From: an uncultured Prevotellaceae bacterium
GTDB taxonomy: Bacteria > Bacteroidota > Bacteroidia > Bacteroidales > Bacteroidaceae
Length of the DNA: 64,000 nucleotides
Reading direction: 5' to 3'
NCBI GenBank assembly: GCA_900318685.1
Contig: ONLL01000005.1
Coordinates: forward strand, 62,001 to 126,000
The notes beneath the pieces are model-generated. The model ran no database searches, was not told where the DNA came from, and saw only the letters and a program-made list of their open reading frames with translations. Below, in pieces: positions 31,039-40,437 of the stretch (positions within the stretch are counted from its first letter, which is position 1; every line of letters begins with the position of its first letter). Made by a program: the position numbers and the translations under genes.

Positions 31039-32310
31039 TTATTGTTCCCATCCCAGCGTTCTGCGATAGAGTGTGCGAATCCATGTGCCCACCTTCTCCC
31101 ATGTGATCTGGTCGACCTCCTTCTTACCTTCTTCCTTGAGATACTGGAAGAGGGAGTCGTTGGTGCAGATGGAGTAGATGGCATCGGCCAGTGCGTGAAT
31201 GTCCCAGTAGTCCACCTTGATGCAGTTCTCCAGGATCTCGGCACAGCCGCTCTGCTTTGAGATGATGCTCGGCGTGCCACACTGCATGGCCTCCAGCGGC
31301 GAAATGCCGAAAGGCTCCGAAACAGAAGGCATGACGTAGACATCCGAGTCCTTCAGGCACTCATACACCTGCTTGCCGCGCATGAAGCCCGGGAAGTGGA
31401 AGCGGTCGGCGATGCCGCGTTCGGCTGCCAGGTAGATCATCTGGTCCATCATGTCGCCCGAGCCTGCCATGCAGAAACGCACGTTGCGTGTGCGGTGCAG
31501 CACCATGTTGGCGGCCTCTACGAAGTACTCAGGTCCCTTCTGCATGGTGATACGTCCGAGGAAGGTGACCACCTTGTCCTTGCCCGTATGGTCGGGACGC
31601 GGAATGGCCTGATACTCGTCGGGCAGGGGATAGACGGCGTTGTGCACGGTGAAGCACTTGCGCGGATCCTGATGATACTGGTTGATGACGGTCTGACGTG
31701 TCAGCTCCGACACACACATGATGCAGTCGGCCCAGTCCATACCGTTCTTCTCGATAGAGTAGACCGTGGGGTTCACCTTTCCGCGTGAGCGGTCGAAGTC
31801 GGTGGCATGCACGTGGATGCACAGGGGCTTGCCGCTGACCTGCTTGGCATGTATGCCGGCGGGGAAGGTCAGCCAGTCGTGGGCATGGATGATGTCGAAC
31901 TCTTCCGTACGTGCCACCACGCCTGCGATGATCGAGTAGTTGTTGATCTCCTCGTGGAGGTTGGAGGGATAGCCTCCTGCAAACTCCATCGCACCGAGGT
32001 CGTTGACGTTCATGTAGTTGAAGTCGGCATAGATATGCTCGCGCAGCTTGAAGTAGTAGTCGGGGTCCATGATGTTGCCCACGCGGCTCTGAACGTAGTC
32101 GCGGTTGACGTCACGCCATGCGATAGGCACGGCGTTCATGGCCACGATGCGTGCGGCGTGCTGGCTCTCGTCACCGAAGGGGTGCGGCAGGCACAGCACG
32201 GTCTCAATGTCTCCCTGAGCCTTCAGACCCTCGGAGATTCCGTAGTTAGCGGTGGCAAGTCCACCGAACACATGAGGAGGATACTCCCATCCAAACATTA
32301 ATACTTTCAT
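31039..32310 (-). CDS. Glycosyltransferase family 4, glycogen-synthase-like
   Basis: A 423-residue GT-B fold enzyme. The N-terminus is MKVLMFGWEYPPHVFGGLA, with the glycine loop of glycogen/starch-synthase-type enzymes. The middle has FDIIHAHDWLTFPAG. The C-terminal domain carries GRITMQKGPEYFVEAANMV and the nucleotide-sugar motif VMPSVSEPFGISPLEAMQCG (E-x7-E). It probably extends alpha-1,4-glucan from a nucleotide glucose. GH57 lies downstream, and the debranching enzyme upstream on the same strand beyond two unrelated genes. The set debranching enzyme, GT4, GH57 is a familiar Bacteroidales glycogen group. Confidence 0.9.
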   Translation of the reverse strand: MKVLMFGWEYPPHVFGGLATANYGISEGLKAQGDIETVLCLPHPFGDESQHAARIVAMNAVPIAWRDVNRDYVQSRVGNIMDPDYYFKLREHIYADFNYMNVNDLGAMEFAGGYPSNLHEEINNYSIIAGVVARTEEFDIIHAHDWLTFPAGIHAKQVSGKPLCIHVHATDFDRSRGKVNPTVYSIEKNGMDWADCIMCVSELTRQTVINQYHQDPRKCFTVHNAVYPLPDEYQAIPRPDHTGKDKVVTFLGRITMQKGPEYFVEAANMVLHRTRNVRFCMAGSGDMMDQMIYLAAERGIADRFHFPGFMRGKQVYECLKDSDVYVMPSVSEPFGISPLEAMQCGTPSIISKQSGCAEILENCIKVDYWDIHALADAIYSICTNDSLFQYLKEEGKKEVDQITWEKVGTWIRTLYRRTLGWEQ

Positions 32311-32345
32311 ATGCTTGTACTATTTCATAATATATTAGCATAACA

Positions 32346-34475
32346 TCAGTTATAAATAGAAAACTTCTCTGAAATGATTTCATCTTTCTTTTTAGCTGTT
32401 ACTACATAAATACCTTTTTCTAATCTATTCAAATCTAAATAATAATATGCTGAAGACACATGCTCATTCAGGACCTTTTCACATTTTGTGGCATTGTAAA
32501 TAATTATATCCCATCCTTCAGTATCAATTGTGCCAGAGGAATAATCGGGCACCCCCCAATCGGCAGCTGTCAAATTGTCCTTAGTTAAATGGAAATAAAT
32601 GAAGTGCCCTTTTCTCGAAATATTTAATTGGCTATTTGTGATATTACCGCTTACACTGAAAAAAAGTATATTTGCTTCGTCACAACACCCATTTCCGCCA
32701 GCATGTATTCGAAAAGGAATACCACCAGATGCATACGGAAGTGAAAAGGTGATTGTTTGGTCTCCATCATACGACCAATATTCGGGCGTTACTCCTGTAT
32801 AATAAATATTCTTGTATTTAAACCAACTTGATGTTAGAGTAACTAAGCAACCTTGATGTACAAAATGAGGCGTTGTTGGGGCATGGGTTATATCTACATT
32901 AGATATTGAAGGATATGTAACACCATGATAATAACACTGCTGTTGAGTGTAATGGGCAGAAAAAGATGATATTCTTTGAACAGAGACTACATCTTTTGTT
33001 AGTGTTAGTAATGTATCATTACCCAAAACCACTTTAGCAGAAAGTTCATTTGATTCAGGATACTTATATGGATTCTTTATAATACATTCATTAACAGAAG
33101 GATAGTTTGACTGAAGTGTAGGGTATGGTCCGCCAGTTGTTTCTCCTCTAGGCCAATTCCAAATTACAGAAGCACTGCCACAAAGATTGTCAATTTTGTA
33201 ATAGGATGTATCGCAAACATACGTATAACCATCAATACTCATTGGCGATAATTCTTCTATTGTCCCTAATAGAGTAGGAGTAGAACTATATTGAGGATGC
33301 TCTGCTCTGGTATCATTATCACGAGCATATACAAATGCCTCTAGCAAAGAAACCATTCCGTCATTATTTGAATCAGCATTAACAGCTACACCATATGGTG
33401 TTTCACCAATAATAGCAGACAACCAGTGAAATGTAAATTCACTAAAATCATAAAAAGGAGGCATAGCATCGGCAGATTCATCAAAACTGCAGGATGTTGT
33501 TATAACACGATTGGAAGCTTGCAAATTGTCAATAAAACCACCACTGTAACATTGTACCAAGCAAATATTTATAAATGCAGCATTGACCTTGTTAATCTCG
33601 AGCGCGAACTCGGTGTCTGTCATAAGTCCTTCATCCCACAAAATTAATGCGCAATTTGTTCCGGAAATTTGGTCACCATGATCTGTAACAAAGACGAATA
33701 AATTGTCATTTTTAGTTAGTTTGGTACTTAATTGATTGAACACATTCGAAATATTATTCCGAGTCGCAGAATAATTAACATCTGTGACACCATCTCCATC
33801 TAAATCTATTGGTGAAGAATCGTATCCTCCCGTCAGTAAATGACGGTCATCAGCACTATTTGTTCCGTCTGACATTAGCACAAAAATGTTCTCCTTAGGA
33901 TAATTGTATTGATTAATTAAAGTAGAATAAAGTACAGAACAATGATTCCAATACCTTTCATAATTCATATATTTTGAACCTCCACCATTAATAATAACAG
34001 CATAATTATGATAATTTTCGTTATTGCTAATGTTTCGTGTGTTTGTGGATTTCTTCTTTATTGGAAAATGATGCGCGTTGTAAAGAGTCACGACTTCTTC
34101 TTTTAACGATGTCATATTCTCAAGTATGAGAGGTGGATACTTGTAATTCTCTATTTGGTAAGAACCATCGGTGGCATTTACAAAAATGTACCTACAAGGA
34201 TGAACCCAACTAAGAAAGGGCGCATCATCAACAAAGAAGAACCAACTATCATAAGCTGGTGAAGTTATGTTATTGGCAATTGTTCTGACGTGAGTGTTTC
34301 CTGGAAATACCTTTTCATATCCAAAAACATTACACGAAGGCGTGTTTTTACTTAAAACATCCCTTTTCAGAATACTCCATGCTTCATTAAATGATATATT
34401 CGAGCCTTTGGAGTATATATTTGTACAAACCAGTACGGCAGCAAGCAATAATAATTTTTGTTTCATTATTATCAT
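32346..34475 (-). CDS. Secreted C13 (legumain-like) cysteine peptidase with T9SS-like tail
   Basis: A 709-residue protein with a signal peptide (about 1-22). A caspase-fold domain covers about 155-400; the predicted catalytic dyad is His266 (VFVTDHGD) and Cys309 (LVQCYSGGF), which fits clan CD family C13 better than gingipain-type C25. SPIDLDGDGVTD (about 221) looks like a calcium-binding loop. The last 75 or so residues (DIIIYNATKCEKVLNEH, EKGIYVVTAKK) resemble a sorting domain. The gene is strikingly AT-rich and interrupts the glycogen genes; only one base separates it from the upstream lipoprotein gene. Likely horizontally acquired as a pair. Its substrate is unknown. Met1 or Met4 may be the start. 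Confidence 0.82.
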   Translation of the reverse strand: MIIMKQKLLLLAAVLVCTNIYSKGSNISFNEAWSILKRDVLSKNTPSCNVFGYEKVFPGNTHVRTIANNITSPAYDSWFFFVDDAPFLSWVHPCRYIFVNATDGSYQIENYKYPPLILENMTSLKEEVVTLYNAHHFPIKKKSTNTRNISNNENYHNYAVIINGGGSKYMNYERYWNHCSVLYSTLINQYNYPKENIFVLMSDGTNSADDRHLLTGGYDSSPIDLDGDGVTDVNYSATRNNISNVFNQLSTKLTKNDNLFVFVTDHGDQISGTNCALILWDEGLMTDTEFALEINKVNAAFINICLVQCYSGGFIDNLQASNRVITTSCSFDESADAMPPFYDFSEFTFHWLSAIIGETPYGVAVNADSNNDGMVSLLEAFVYARDNDTRAEHPQYSSTPTLLGTIEELSPMSIDGYTYVCDTSYYKIDNLCGSASVIWNWPRGETTGGPYPTLQSNYPSVNECIIKNPYKYPESNELSAKVVLGNDTLLTLTKDVVSVQRISSFSAHYTQQQCYYHGVTYPSISNVDITHAPTTPHFVHQGCLVTLTSSWFKYKNIYYTGVTPEYWSYDGDQTITFSLPYASGGIPFRIHAGGNGCCDEANILFFSVSGNITNSQLNISRKGHFIYFHLTKDNLTAADWGVPDYSSGTIDTEGWDIIIYNATKCEKVLNEHVSSAYYYLDLNRLEKGIYVVTAKKKDEIISEKFSIYN

Positions 34476-34476
34476 A

Positions 34477-34926
34477 TCACAGTTTAACTTTAAAATTTAA
34501 GTACTCATCTCCGTCTCTCAATAAGACTACAGAAAATTTACCTTGTGGCAGAGGCCCAATTTCATATGACCAATCATATAGACAAATACAATCCGCCGAA
34601 GGGCCAAACTCAATTTCGTTAACCACAACAATTCCGTCTTTAACAGATGCTATGGGCTTTATACTATCTTGTGCGCAACAGAATGCCATATTTTCATGCT
34701 CAATTCGTATGAATCCATTGCCAACAGAATGATAGGACGTTTTTCCTAAATAGTTTCCATAAGGCGGATTGTCACTTCTGGTCTCAATATTACTTTTACA
34801 GTCAGAAAACTTAATCGCATTTGTATATATATAGGAGTTGTTGGCTAAGTATTCTGTTTCTTGGCAACCAAGAAACAGAATACTCAAGTAGGAAACTAAA
34901 AGACATTCTCTGAAACCCTTTTTCAT
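34477..34926 (-). CDS. Small AT-rich lipoprotein paired with the C13 peptidase
   Basis: A 149-residue protein with a lipoprotein signal peptide: SILFLGC places the lipidated Cys at residue 21. The rest is not recognised; it contains several cysteines (FSDCKSN, FCCAQD, DCICLYDW) and a strand-rich C-terminus (PLPQGKFSVVLLRDGDEYL). Its base composition matches the peptidase gene and differs from the GC-richer neighbours. It stands one base upstream of the peptidase start, so the two are translated together. It could be an inhibitor, anchor or partner of the peptidase; this is inference from position only. Confidence 0.72.
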   Translation of the reverse strand: MKKGFRECLLVSYLSILFLGCQETEYLANNSYIYTNAIKFSDCKSNIETRSDNPPYGNYLGKTSYHSVGNGFIRIEHENMAFCCAQDSIKPIASVKDGIVVVNEIEFGPSADCICLYDWSYEIGPLPQGKFSVVLLRDGDEYLNFKVKL

Positions 34927-34947
34927 CTTTTCCGTTCTCTCTTACCG

Positions 34948-36897
34948 TCACTTCTGATATGAATACTTTTCTAATAGCTTCATGGTGCGCAGGATCTCAG
35001 CCACATTCATGGCAAACGACATGGCTCCGCGTCCGTGGAAGGGCGGGTTGCCGTCGAAGAGCTCTGAGATGGTGCCGATGGCATGATAGTCGATCTCGTC
35101 CTCGTAGCCCACCATCTGCCGCTCGACGAACGACAGGCGGGTGCGCTTGTAGAGCTTCAGGCAAGCCTCCATATAGAAGCCTCCGAGCCAGGGCCAGGCC
35201 GTGCCTTGATGGTAGGCATAGTCGCGCTGCGTCTGCGGACCGACATACATCGGGTTGTAGCCGCCGCTCTTAGGCGACAGCGAGCGCAGTCCCTTCGGCG
35301 TGAGCAGCTCGCGCGTACATATATCTAATACGCTCTTCATCTGCTGCTGCGTCAGGGGCGAGTAGTCGAGTGCCACGGCGAAGATCATGTTAGGGCGTAC
35401 GCTCCAGTCCATCATGTTGCCGTCGACATAGTCGAGCAGGTAGCCGTACTCATTGACAAAGGTTTCGACAAACGACTGCTTCGTCTTCAGCGCCATGCTT
35501 TCCAGGCGGTCGGCAGCTTCTTGGTCGTTCTGGTCGGCAGCCATCGATGCGCAGAACTTCAGGGCGTTGTACCACAGGGCATTGAACTCCACGATATATC
35601 CTGAGCGAGGCACCACGGGGCGTCCGTTGGCCGTGGAGTTCATCCACGTCACGGCATGGTCGCGGCCGTTGGAGTAGAGCAGTCCGTTGTCGTCGAGCCG
35701 GAGGTTAGGATGCTGTCCGTCCTCGATGTATCTGACGATGTCTTTCACCAGCTGTCCGTACTTCTCGAAGCACCTGTCGCGGCCAGCATACTTGCCGTAC
35801 TGCTGGATGGCCCAGATGGCCCAGAGGGGCACGTCGGGCTTCTCCATCTCGTAGATTTTCACCGTGAGCGGCTCGCCATTCATGAACTCGCGCAGTCCGC
35901 GTTCGGCCGTCTGCATCACCAGCTCGAAGTAATCCTGCTCGTCGATGGCCAGTGTCAGGCCGGGCAGTGCGATAAACGTGTCGCGGGCACGGGCCTTGAA
36001 CCACGGATAGCCGGCCAGGAGGTAACGGTCGTCGTTGGCCTCGCGGTTGTGGAACTGGTGGGCGGCAGTGACCAGGCAGTGGTAGAAGTTGTCGCGCGGC
36101 ACGCGCTCGTCGACCTCTTCCTGGAACAGGCTCTTCAGCTTGCTGGTCTTGATCTGTGATGTAGAGCCAGAGAACACGATGCTCTCGCCCTTCTTGATCG
36201 GCATCTCGAAGTAGCCGGGCACGTAGAGATCCTCGTTCGAGGCGTATCCGCGCTCCTGTTCCTTCGGATACTCGATGCCGCGATACCAGTCGGGCTGGAA
36301 TACGAATTGGTTTTTCTTCGAGAACTGCATGAAGAGCTCAGGATAGCCCTGATACATGCAGGTCTTGATGCCGCCGTCGATCTCGGTGTACTCGCGACTG
36401 GCCACCATATTCTCATGGGTGAACTGTCGCACGGAGCGGAAGGCTAAGAACGGGCGGAAGCGCAGCGTGGTGGCCGAGTGGGCATCCTCGAGGGTGTAGC
36501 GTATCAGAATACGGTCCTCGTAGTGCTGGAAGATGACCTCTTTCTTCAGGATGACTCCTCCCACGCGATAGGTGGTGGTAGGCACCTTGCTGGCATCAAA
36601 CTCACGAATGTACTTGTGTCCCTTAGGACTGAAATTGTTGCCTTGATACTTGTGGAGGCCCAGGTTGAATTCTGCTCCATGCTGTATGACCGTGCAGTCG
36701 AGCGACGACAGGAGAACGTGGTTCTCATCGTCCAGCTCGGGCACGGGAACAACAAGCAAACCGTGGTACTTGCGCGTATTGCAGTCGACTAGTGTCGATG
36801 AACTGTAGGCACCACTGCGGTTTGTACGAATCAATTCGCGGCGAAGGCTTTCCTCCAGGTTAGTCATCACGGCTTTTTCAAATCGCAAATAACTCAT
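34948..36897 (-). CDS. Glycogen debranching enzyme (amylo-alpha-1,6-glucosidase family)
   Basis: A 649-residue protein. The N-terminal domain (about 15-220, TNRSGAYSSSTLVDCNTRKY, then HGLLV) is the bacterial/archaeal GDE N-terminal module. The C-terminal (alpha/alpha)6 domain (about 270-640) includes DDRYLLAGYPWFKARARDTF and YHQGTAWPWLGGFYMEA, typical of GH133-type amylo-1,6-glucosidase. It removes alpha-1,6 branches of glycogen in the cytoplasm (no signal peptide). A good promoter lies about 55 bases upstream, so it is probably the first gene of a unit running through the lipoprotein, peptidase, GT4 and GH57 genes. Confidence 0.92.
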   Translation of the reverse strand: MSYLRFEKAVMTNLEESLRRELIRTNRSGAYSSSTLVDCNTRKYHGLLVVPVPELDDENHVLLSSLDCTVIQHGAEFNLGLHKYQGNNFSPKGHKYIREFDASKVPTTTYRVGGVILKKEVIFQHYEDRILIRYTLEDAHSATTLRFRPFLAFRSVRQFTHENMVASREYTEIDGGIKTCMYQGYPELFMQFSKKNQFVFQPDWYRGIEYPKEQERGYASNEDLYVPGYFEMPIKKGESIVFSGSTSQIKTSKLKSLFQEEVDERVPRDNFYHCLVTAAHQFHNREANDDRYLLAGYPWFKARARDTFIALPGLTLAIDEQDYFELVMQTAERGLREFMNGEPLTVKIYEMEKPDVPLWAIWAIQQYGKYAGRDRCFEKYGQLVKDIVRYIEDGQHPNLRLDDNGLLYSNGRDHAVTWMNSTANGRPVVPRSGYIVEFNALWYNALKFCASMAADQNDQEAADRLESMALKTKQSFVETFVNEYGYLLDYVDGNMMDWSVRPNMIFAVALDYSPLTQQQMKSVLDICTRELLTPKGLRSLSPKSGGYNPMYVGPQTQRDYAYHQGTAWPWLGGFYMEACLKLYKRTRLSFVERQMVGYEDEIDYHAIGTISELFDGNPPFHGRGAMSFAMNVAEILRTMKLLEKYSYQK

Positions 36898-36952
36898 AGT
36901 TTCTATTTTAGGTTTTAATTAATGTATGTGTCCGTTCTATGGTTTCGAAATC

Positions 36953-36984
36953 CAAAGGTACGCATTTTAGTTCATTCCTGCAAA
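36953..36984 (-). promoter_or_regulatory. Promoter of the debranching-enzyme unit
   Basis: Minus strand: TTTG (36984-36981), a 20-base gap, TACCTTTG (36960-36953). A full match to the Bacteroidetes consensus. Confidence 0.8.
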
Positions 36985-37051
36985 AAAAATAACGATTATT
37001 TCGCATTTAAGGTACAAAATAATCGTTTTTAACTAATAAAAGCGGCATTTC

Positions 37052-37990
37052 TCACTCTGGAATCAGGAAATTTATCACTTCTTGTTCCACTTGAATGGTG
37101 TACTGTCCGACGGGTGTTTTCATCAGTTTTCCGTCGATGCCCACCAGTGCGTGGCGTGCTTCTTCCACCACCAGCTCCCGCGTGCGATAGGGGTGTACGC
37201 TGCGATGGTTGAGGAATCGTCCTGAGATGAGCAGCCACAGTCCGCTGAAGAGCTGCATGAGCTGTGGGTCGTAGACCACCGTGAGGTCGAGCATGCCGTT
37301 GTAGGGCACTGCGCTGGGCGTCTGGCCGTATCCTCGGGCATTGCCCACGCAGACGGTCATCACCCTCCGGTCGATGGTCTCGCTGTTCACGTGCAGCCGC
37401 ATCTTATAGTCCTTGCGGTGGAAGATGTTGAGGATGACGGATACGACAAACGACAGCGTTCTCGACCACAGTATGCGTCTGGTTTGCTGGCGCAGGTTCA
37501 TGATGTCGGCCGTGGTGCCGATGTTGATGCAGTTCAGGAAATAGCGGTGCTGCTTCTCGTCGTATTTGTCGATATAGCGGATACAGCCCAGGTCGACCCT
37601 GCGCACACGCTGCTTGATGAGCCATTCCACGGTCTGGGCGTCGCTGCCCTCGCTGAACCCCCAGAAACGGGCAAAGTCGTTGAGGCTGCCGTTGGGCACC
37701 ACACCCAGCATCACTTCGTCGCGCACGCTGCGCTCCTCGCGCATCAGGCAGTTGACGGCATCGTTCAGAGCCGAGTCGCCTCCCACGATGACGATGGTCT
37801 TGTAGCCATTGCGGATGAGCATGGTGACGAGTCGCTCCACGCTGTCGGTGTTTTCACTCTGCACCATATCGTAGTGCACGCCTCGCTCGTCGAGCTCCTT
37901 CTGCAGCCTCTCCCAGCGTTTGCGCTTGCTCTTGATTCCATTTCGCGGGCAATACAGGATGCCCCAGCGGTTATTCAGTTCATTGTTCAT
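37052..37990 (-). CDS. Diacylglycerol kinase-like lipid kinase
   Basis: A 312-residue protein of the DAGK catalytic family (YegS/DgkB-like). The nucleotide-binding motif is VGGDSALND (about 69-77); the usual GGDGTxN has become GGDSALN. A second motif is GVVPNGSLNDFARFWG, where most relatives have P-x-GTxNDFAR. These changes occur at the ATP-binding glycines, so activity may be altered or the nucleotide differ. The C-terminal beta-sandwich ends VEEARHALVGIDGKLM, typical of the family. It overlaps miaA by 4 bases (ATGA) at the end of the rmuC operon. Lipid substrate unknown. Confidence 0.85.
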   Translation of the reverse strand: MNNELNNRWGILYCPRNGIKSKRKRWERLQKELDERGVHYDMVQSENTDSVERLVTMLIRNGYKTIVIVGGDSALNDAVNCLMREERSVRDEVMLGVVPNGSLNDFARFWGFSEGSDAQTVEWLIKQRVRRVDLGCIRYIDKYDEKQHRYFLNCINIGTTADIMNLRQQTRRILWSRTLSFVVSVILNIFHRKDYKMRLHVNSETIDRRVMTVCVGNARGYGQTPSAVPYNGMLDLTVVYDPQLMQLFSGLWLLISGRFLNHRSVHPYRTRELVVEEARHALVGIDGKLMKTPVGQYTIQVEQEVINFLIPE

Positions 37991-38943
37991 ACTTCATTGC
38001 ATAGTTTGAGGATGGCGGCTATCTTTTCCTCCAGAGGTAGGGTGGCGTCAATCCAGTGGATGACGAAGCCTCGCCGCTCCATGCCTCGGAACCAGGTCAT
38101 CTGCCGTTTGGCAAACTGATGGATGGCTATCTCCAGCTGTCGGAACATCTCGTTGTAGGAAAGATGTCCCAGGACATATTCCGTCACATATTTATATTCC
38201 AGGCCGTAGTACGTGAGGTCTTCAGCCGCGATGCCTTCTGCCAGCAGGCCACGCACCTCGTCGACCATGCCCATTCCCGCTGACGCGCCTACCTGTTGCC
38301 TTTCCTCCAGTCGTGCCTTCAGTCGGCGGGTGATCTTCTCGCGTCGCAGCTCGCGGTCGATGTTCACGCCGATAATTGTCGAGTCGATGGCAGGCAGCTC
38401 TCGCAGCGGCGTGGGATGCTCCTTGTTGTAGGTCTCGATCTCGATGGCACGGATGGCACGCTGACAGGAGTCCACATCCGTCGTGTTGTGCATGTGCGAG
38501 CCGTTCTGCTCCTTCAGCTCCTGAAGCATCATCGTCAGCTCGGCCAGCGGCTTGCCTTCCAGTTGGCTTCGCAGCTCAGGATTCTGGGGTACGGGCGAGA
38601 GGTGATAGCCTTTGAGCACCGCCTCGATGTAGAGCCCCGTCCCTCCGCAGAGGATGGGCACTGCTCCCCTCTGCCTGATCTGCTCATAGGCGTCGAAGAA
38701 GTCCTGCTGATACTGGAAGAGGTTGTACTTTGTGCCAGGCTCGCAGATGTCGATGAGATGATAGGGCACGCCCTGATAGTCGGCCAGGTCCTTGCCTGTG
38801 CCGATGTCCATCCTGCGGTACACCTGTCGCGAGTCGGCCGAGATGATTTCTCCGCCAATCCTTGCTGCAAGGGCTGCTGCCAGGGGTGTCTTCCCTGATG
38901 CAGTAGGTCCCAGTATGGTGATCATCCTCTGCTGCCTGTCCAT
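37987..38943 (-). CDS. miaA: tRNA dimethylallyltransferase
   Basis: A 318-residue protein. The P-loop is GPTASGKT (residues 12-19), followed by EIISADSRQVYRRMDIGTGK and later GGTGLYIEAVLKG, all hallmarks of MiaA. It transfers the dimethylallyl group to A37 of tRNAs that read codons starting with U. The C-terminal part (KRQMTWFRGMERRGFVIHW) contains the typical (R/K)QxTWFR motif. It begins 3 bases after a lipoprotein gene and overlaps the lipid kinase start, so it sits inside a compact operon. Confidence 0.96.
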   Translation of the reverse strand: MDRQQRMITILGPTASGKTPLAAALAARIGGEIISADSRQVYRRMDIGTGKDLADYQGVPYHLIDICEPGTKYNLFQYQQDFFDAYEQIRQRGAVPILCGGTGLYIEAVLKGYHLSPVPQNPELRSQLEGKPLAELTMMLQELKEQNGSHMHNTTDVDSCQRAIRAIEIETYNKEHPTPLRELPAIDSTIIGVNIDRELRREKITRRLKARLEERQQVGASAGMGMVDEVRGLLAEGIAAEDLTYYGLEYKYVTEYVLGHLSYNEMFRQLEIAIHQFAKRQMTWFRGMERRGFVIHWIDATLPLEEKIAAILKLCNEV

Positions 38944-38946
38944 CGT

Positions 38947-40425
38947 CTATTGCTCTTCTTCAGTGTCTTGGAACCAAGCGGTTATCTCATCAGCCTCCTT
39001 GAACAGGTCGAGGTAGTACTGAGCTTCCCCTTCTATGAGTCTTCTGTCATTGAGCTCACCTTTGTCAAAGGCGCCATTGGTTTCCGTCGATTTGAAATGT
39101 TCCTTGAGCACGCCTTCCTTAAAGCCGAAAGCTTCCGTCTCGAAGGTGTTGGGTGTGGGCGAGCCAGACACGATGATGTAGTCGAAGTCGTTGGCCGACT
39201 TCTCATAGGCCTTCTGGTAGGGCTCGATGGCGGTGATGAACGTTATCTTGCCGTCCTTTCTTAGGAACATGGCACCTGTGGCATCATCCTTACAGCGCAT
39301 CCAGATCCACTCATGATCGTAGTCCAGGTAGAAGTGCGCCCACCGTGTCAGCTTCTCGGTCTTGGGCACGTTGGGATCGCTCTTCTCATACAGCTTCTGC
39401 ATCTCTGCGATATCAGCCTTCCATATAGGAATCTCCTCGTCGATCATCGTGTGGAAGATCTCGTAGGTTTGCTGCTCGTACTTGCCGTCACGCAGCACGA
39501 ACAGGCCCACCTCGAAGCTCTCAGGAGCTCCGTGAGTGTAGCACAGCTCCAAGCCTCTAGGACCTTCGAAGGCAGCGTCGATGTCGCAGGGTATGTACTC
39601 GCCATCGTCATCAGCGTTCCATCCCTGTTCGCCGTTGTAATAGTATCCCACCTTCTCGACGGTATAGATGTCGTCGCCATCGATGAGAACCTCCAGCGCG
39701 AGCGACTTTTGGTCGTCGTGCTCATCGCTTAAGGGCACCTTGTATTCTCCTTCAAACTGCAGTGAACCGAAGGTGTAGCGTCCGCCTATCACGCCGCCCT
39801 TCGTCGAGCGCAGGGCTTTCATGCCGTATTGTTTCTCCAGCTTCTTGACCACGGAACTGGGCAGCGGGGGATAGTCCTCGCCTGTCGGGAGTTTGATGTC
39901 GAGGCGCTTGCGCGACTTCAGGTAACTGTCGGTCACTATGATCCAGCCGATATTTTCCTCGTCGGCATCCTTTGGATTGACCAGCTCGAAGCGCGCGCAC
40001 TGGGCAGGGATTTGAGGCCTGCCGTGTATTTCGCCGACGCTGGCCGGGTTGCCGTCAGGGTTCTTCAGCACCTCGTCGACATACCTCACCTTCACGTATT
40101 TGTCGCCTGCCAGCAGGTTAGTGTATTCAGCGGCATGCTTTCTGAACTGCTCCTGTATCTTCCAGCTGCTGAAGACTTCATCGAAGTATTCTTCTGTGTC
40201 GTCCGTCTTTACCGGCTCTTCCACCTCAATCCAATAGAGCATCTTCCTGTAATGCTCGTCGGCTGTGATGAGGAACATTGGCATAGGCACGTCATCTCCA
40301 CTTCCGTCGACACTGGCCTCGATGGCCTCGTCGTTGTCATTCTCTGGGGATCCGGCCTTCCCCTTGTTCTTGCAGCCATACACGACGGTCATCATGCAGA
40401 GGGCCAGCCAAAATACTTTCTTCAT
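38947..40425 (-). CDS. Lipoprotein of unknown function
   Basis: A 492-residue protein with a lipoprotein signal (VVYGC, lipidated Cys18), then an acidic low-complexity linker (NDNDEAIEASVDGSGDD). The remainder is rich in Asp, Glu and aromatic residues with no domain I recognise; repeated phrases such as EDAT/DDATGAMFLRKDGK suggest beta-rich structure. It lies between another lipoprotein gene (12-base gap) and miaA (3-base gap). Probably anchored in the outer or inner membrane facing the periplasm. Both lipoproteins share the acidic linker style, so they may be a functional pair. Confidence 0.75.
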   Translation of the reverse strand: MKKVFWLALCMMTVVYGCKNKGKAGSPENDNDEAIEASVDGSGDDVPMPMFLITADEHYRKMLYWIEVEEPVKTDDTEEYFDEVFSSWKIQEQFRKHAAEYTNLLAGDKYVKVRYVDEVLKNPDGNPASVGEIHGRPQIPAQCARFELVNPKDADEENIGWIIVTDSYLKSRKRLDIKLPTGEDYPPLPSSVVKKLEKQYGMKALRSTKGGVIGGRYTFGSLQFEGEYKVPLSDEHDDQKSLALEVLIDGDDIYTVEKVGYYYNGEQGWNADDDGEYIPCDIDAAFEGPRGLELCYTHGAPESFEVGLFVLRDGKYEQQTYEIFHTMIDEEIPIWKADIAEMQKLYEKSDPNVPKTEKLTRWAHFYLDYDHEWIWMRCKDDATGAMFLRKDGKITFITAIEPYQKAYEKSANDFDYIIVSGSPTPNTFETEAFGFKEGVLKEHFKSTETNGAFDKGELNDRRLIEGEAQYYLDLFKEADEITAWFQDTEEEQ

Positions 40426-40437
40426 AATGGTTAGTGT

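Noticed and set aside
32346-34475. Gingipain-type (C25) peptidase
   Set aside because: The His-Gly and Cys contexts (TDHGD, QCYSGG) and overall size fit C13/legumain-like enzymes better.
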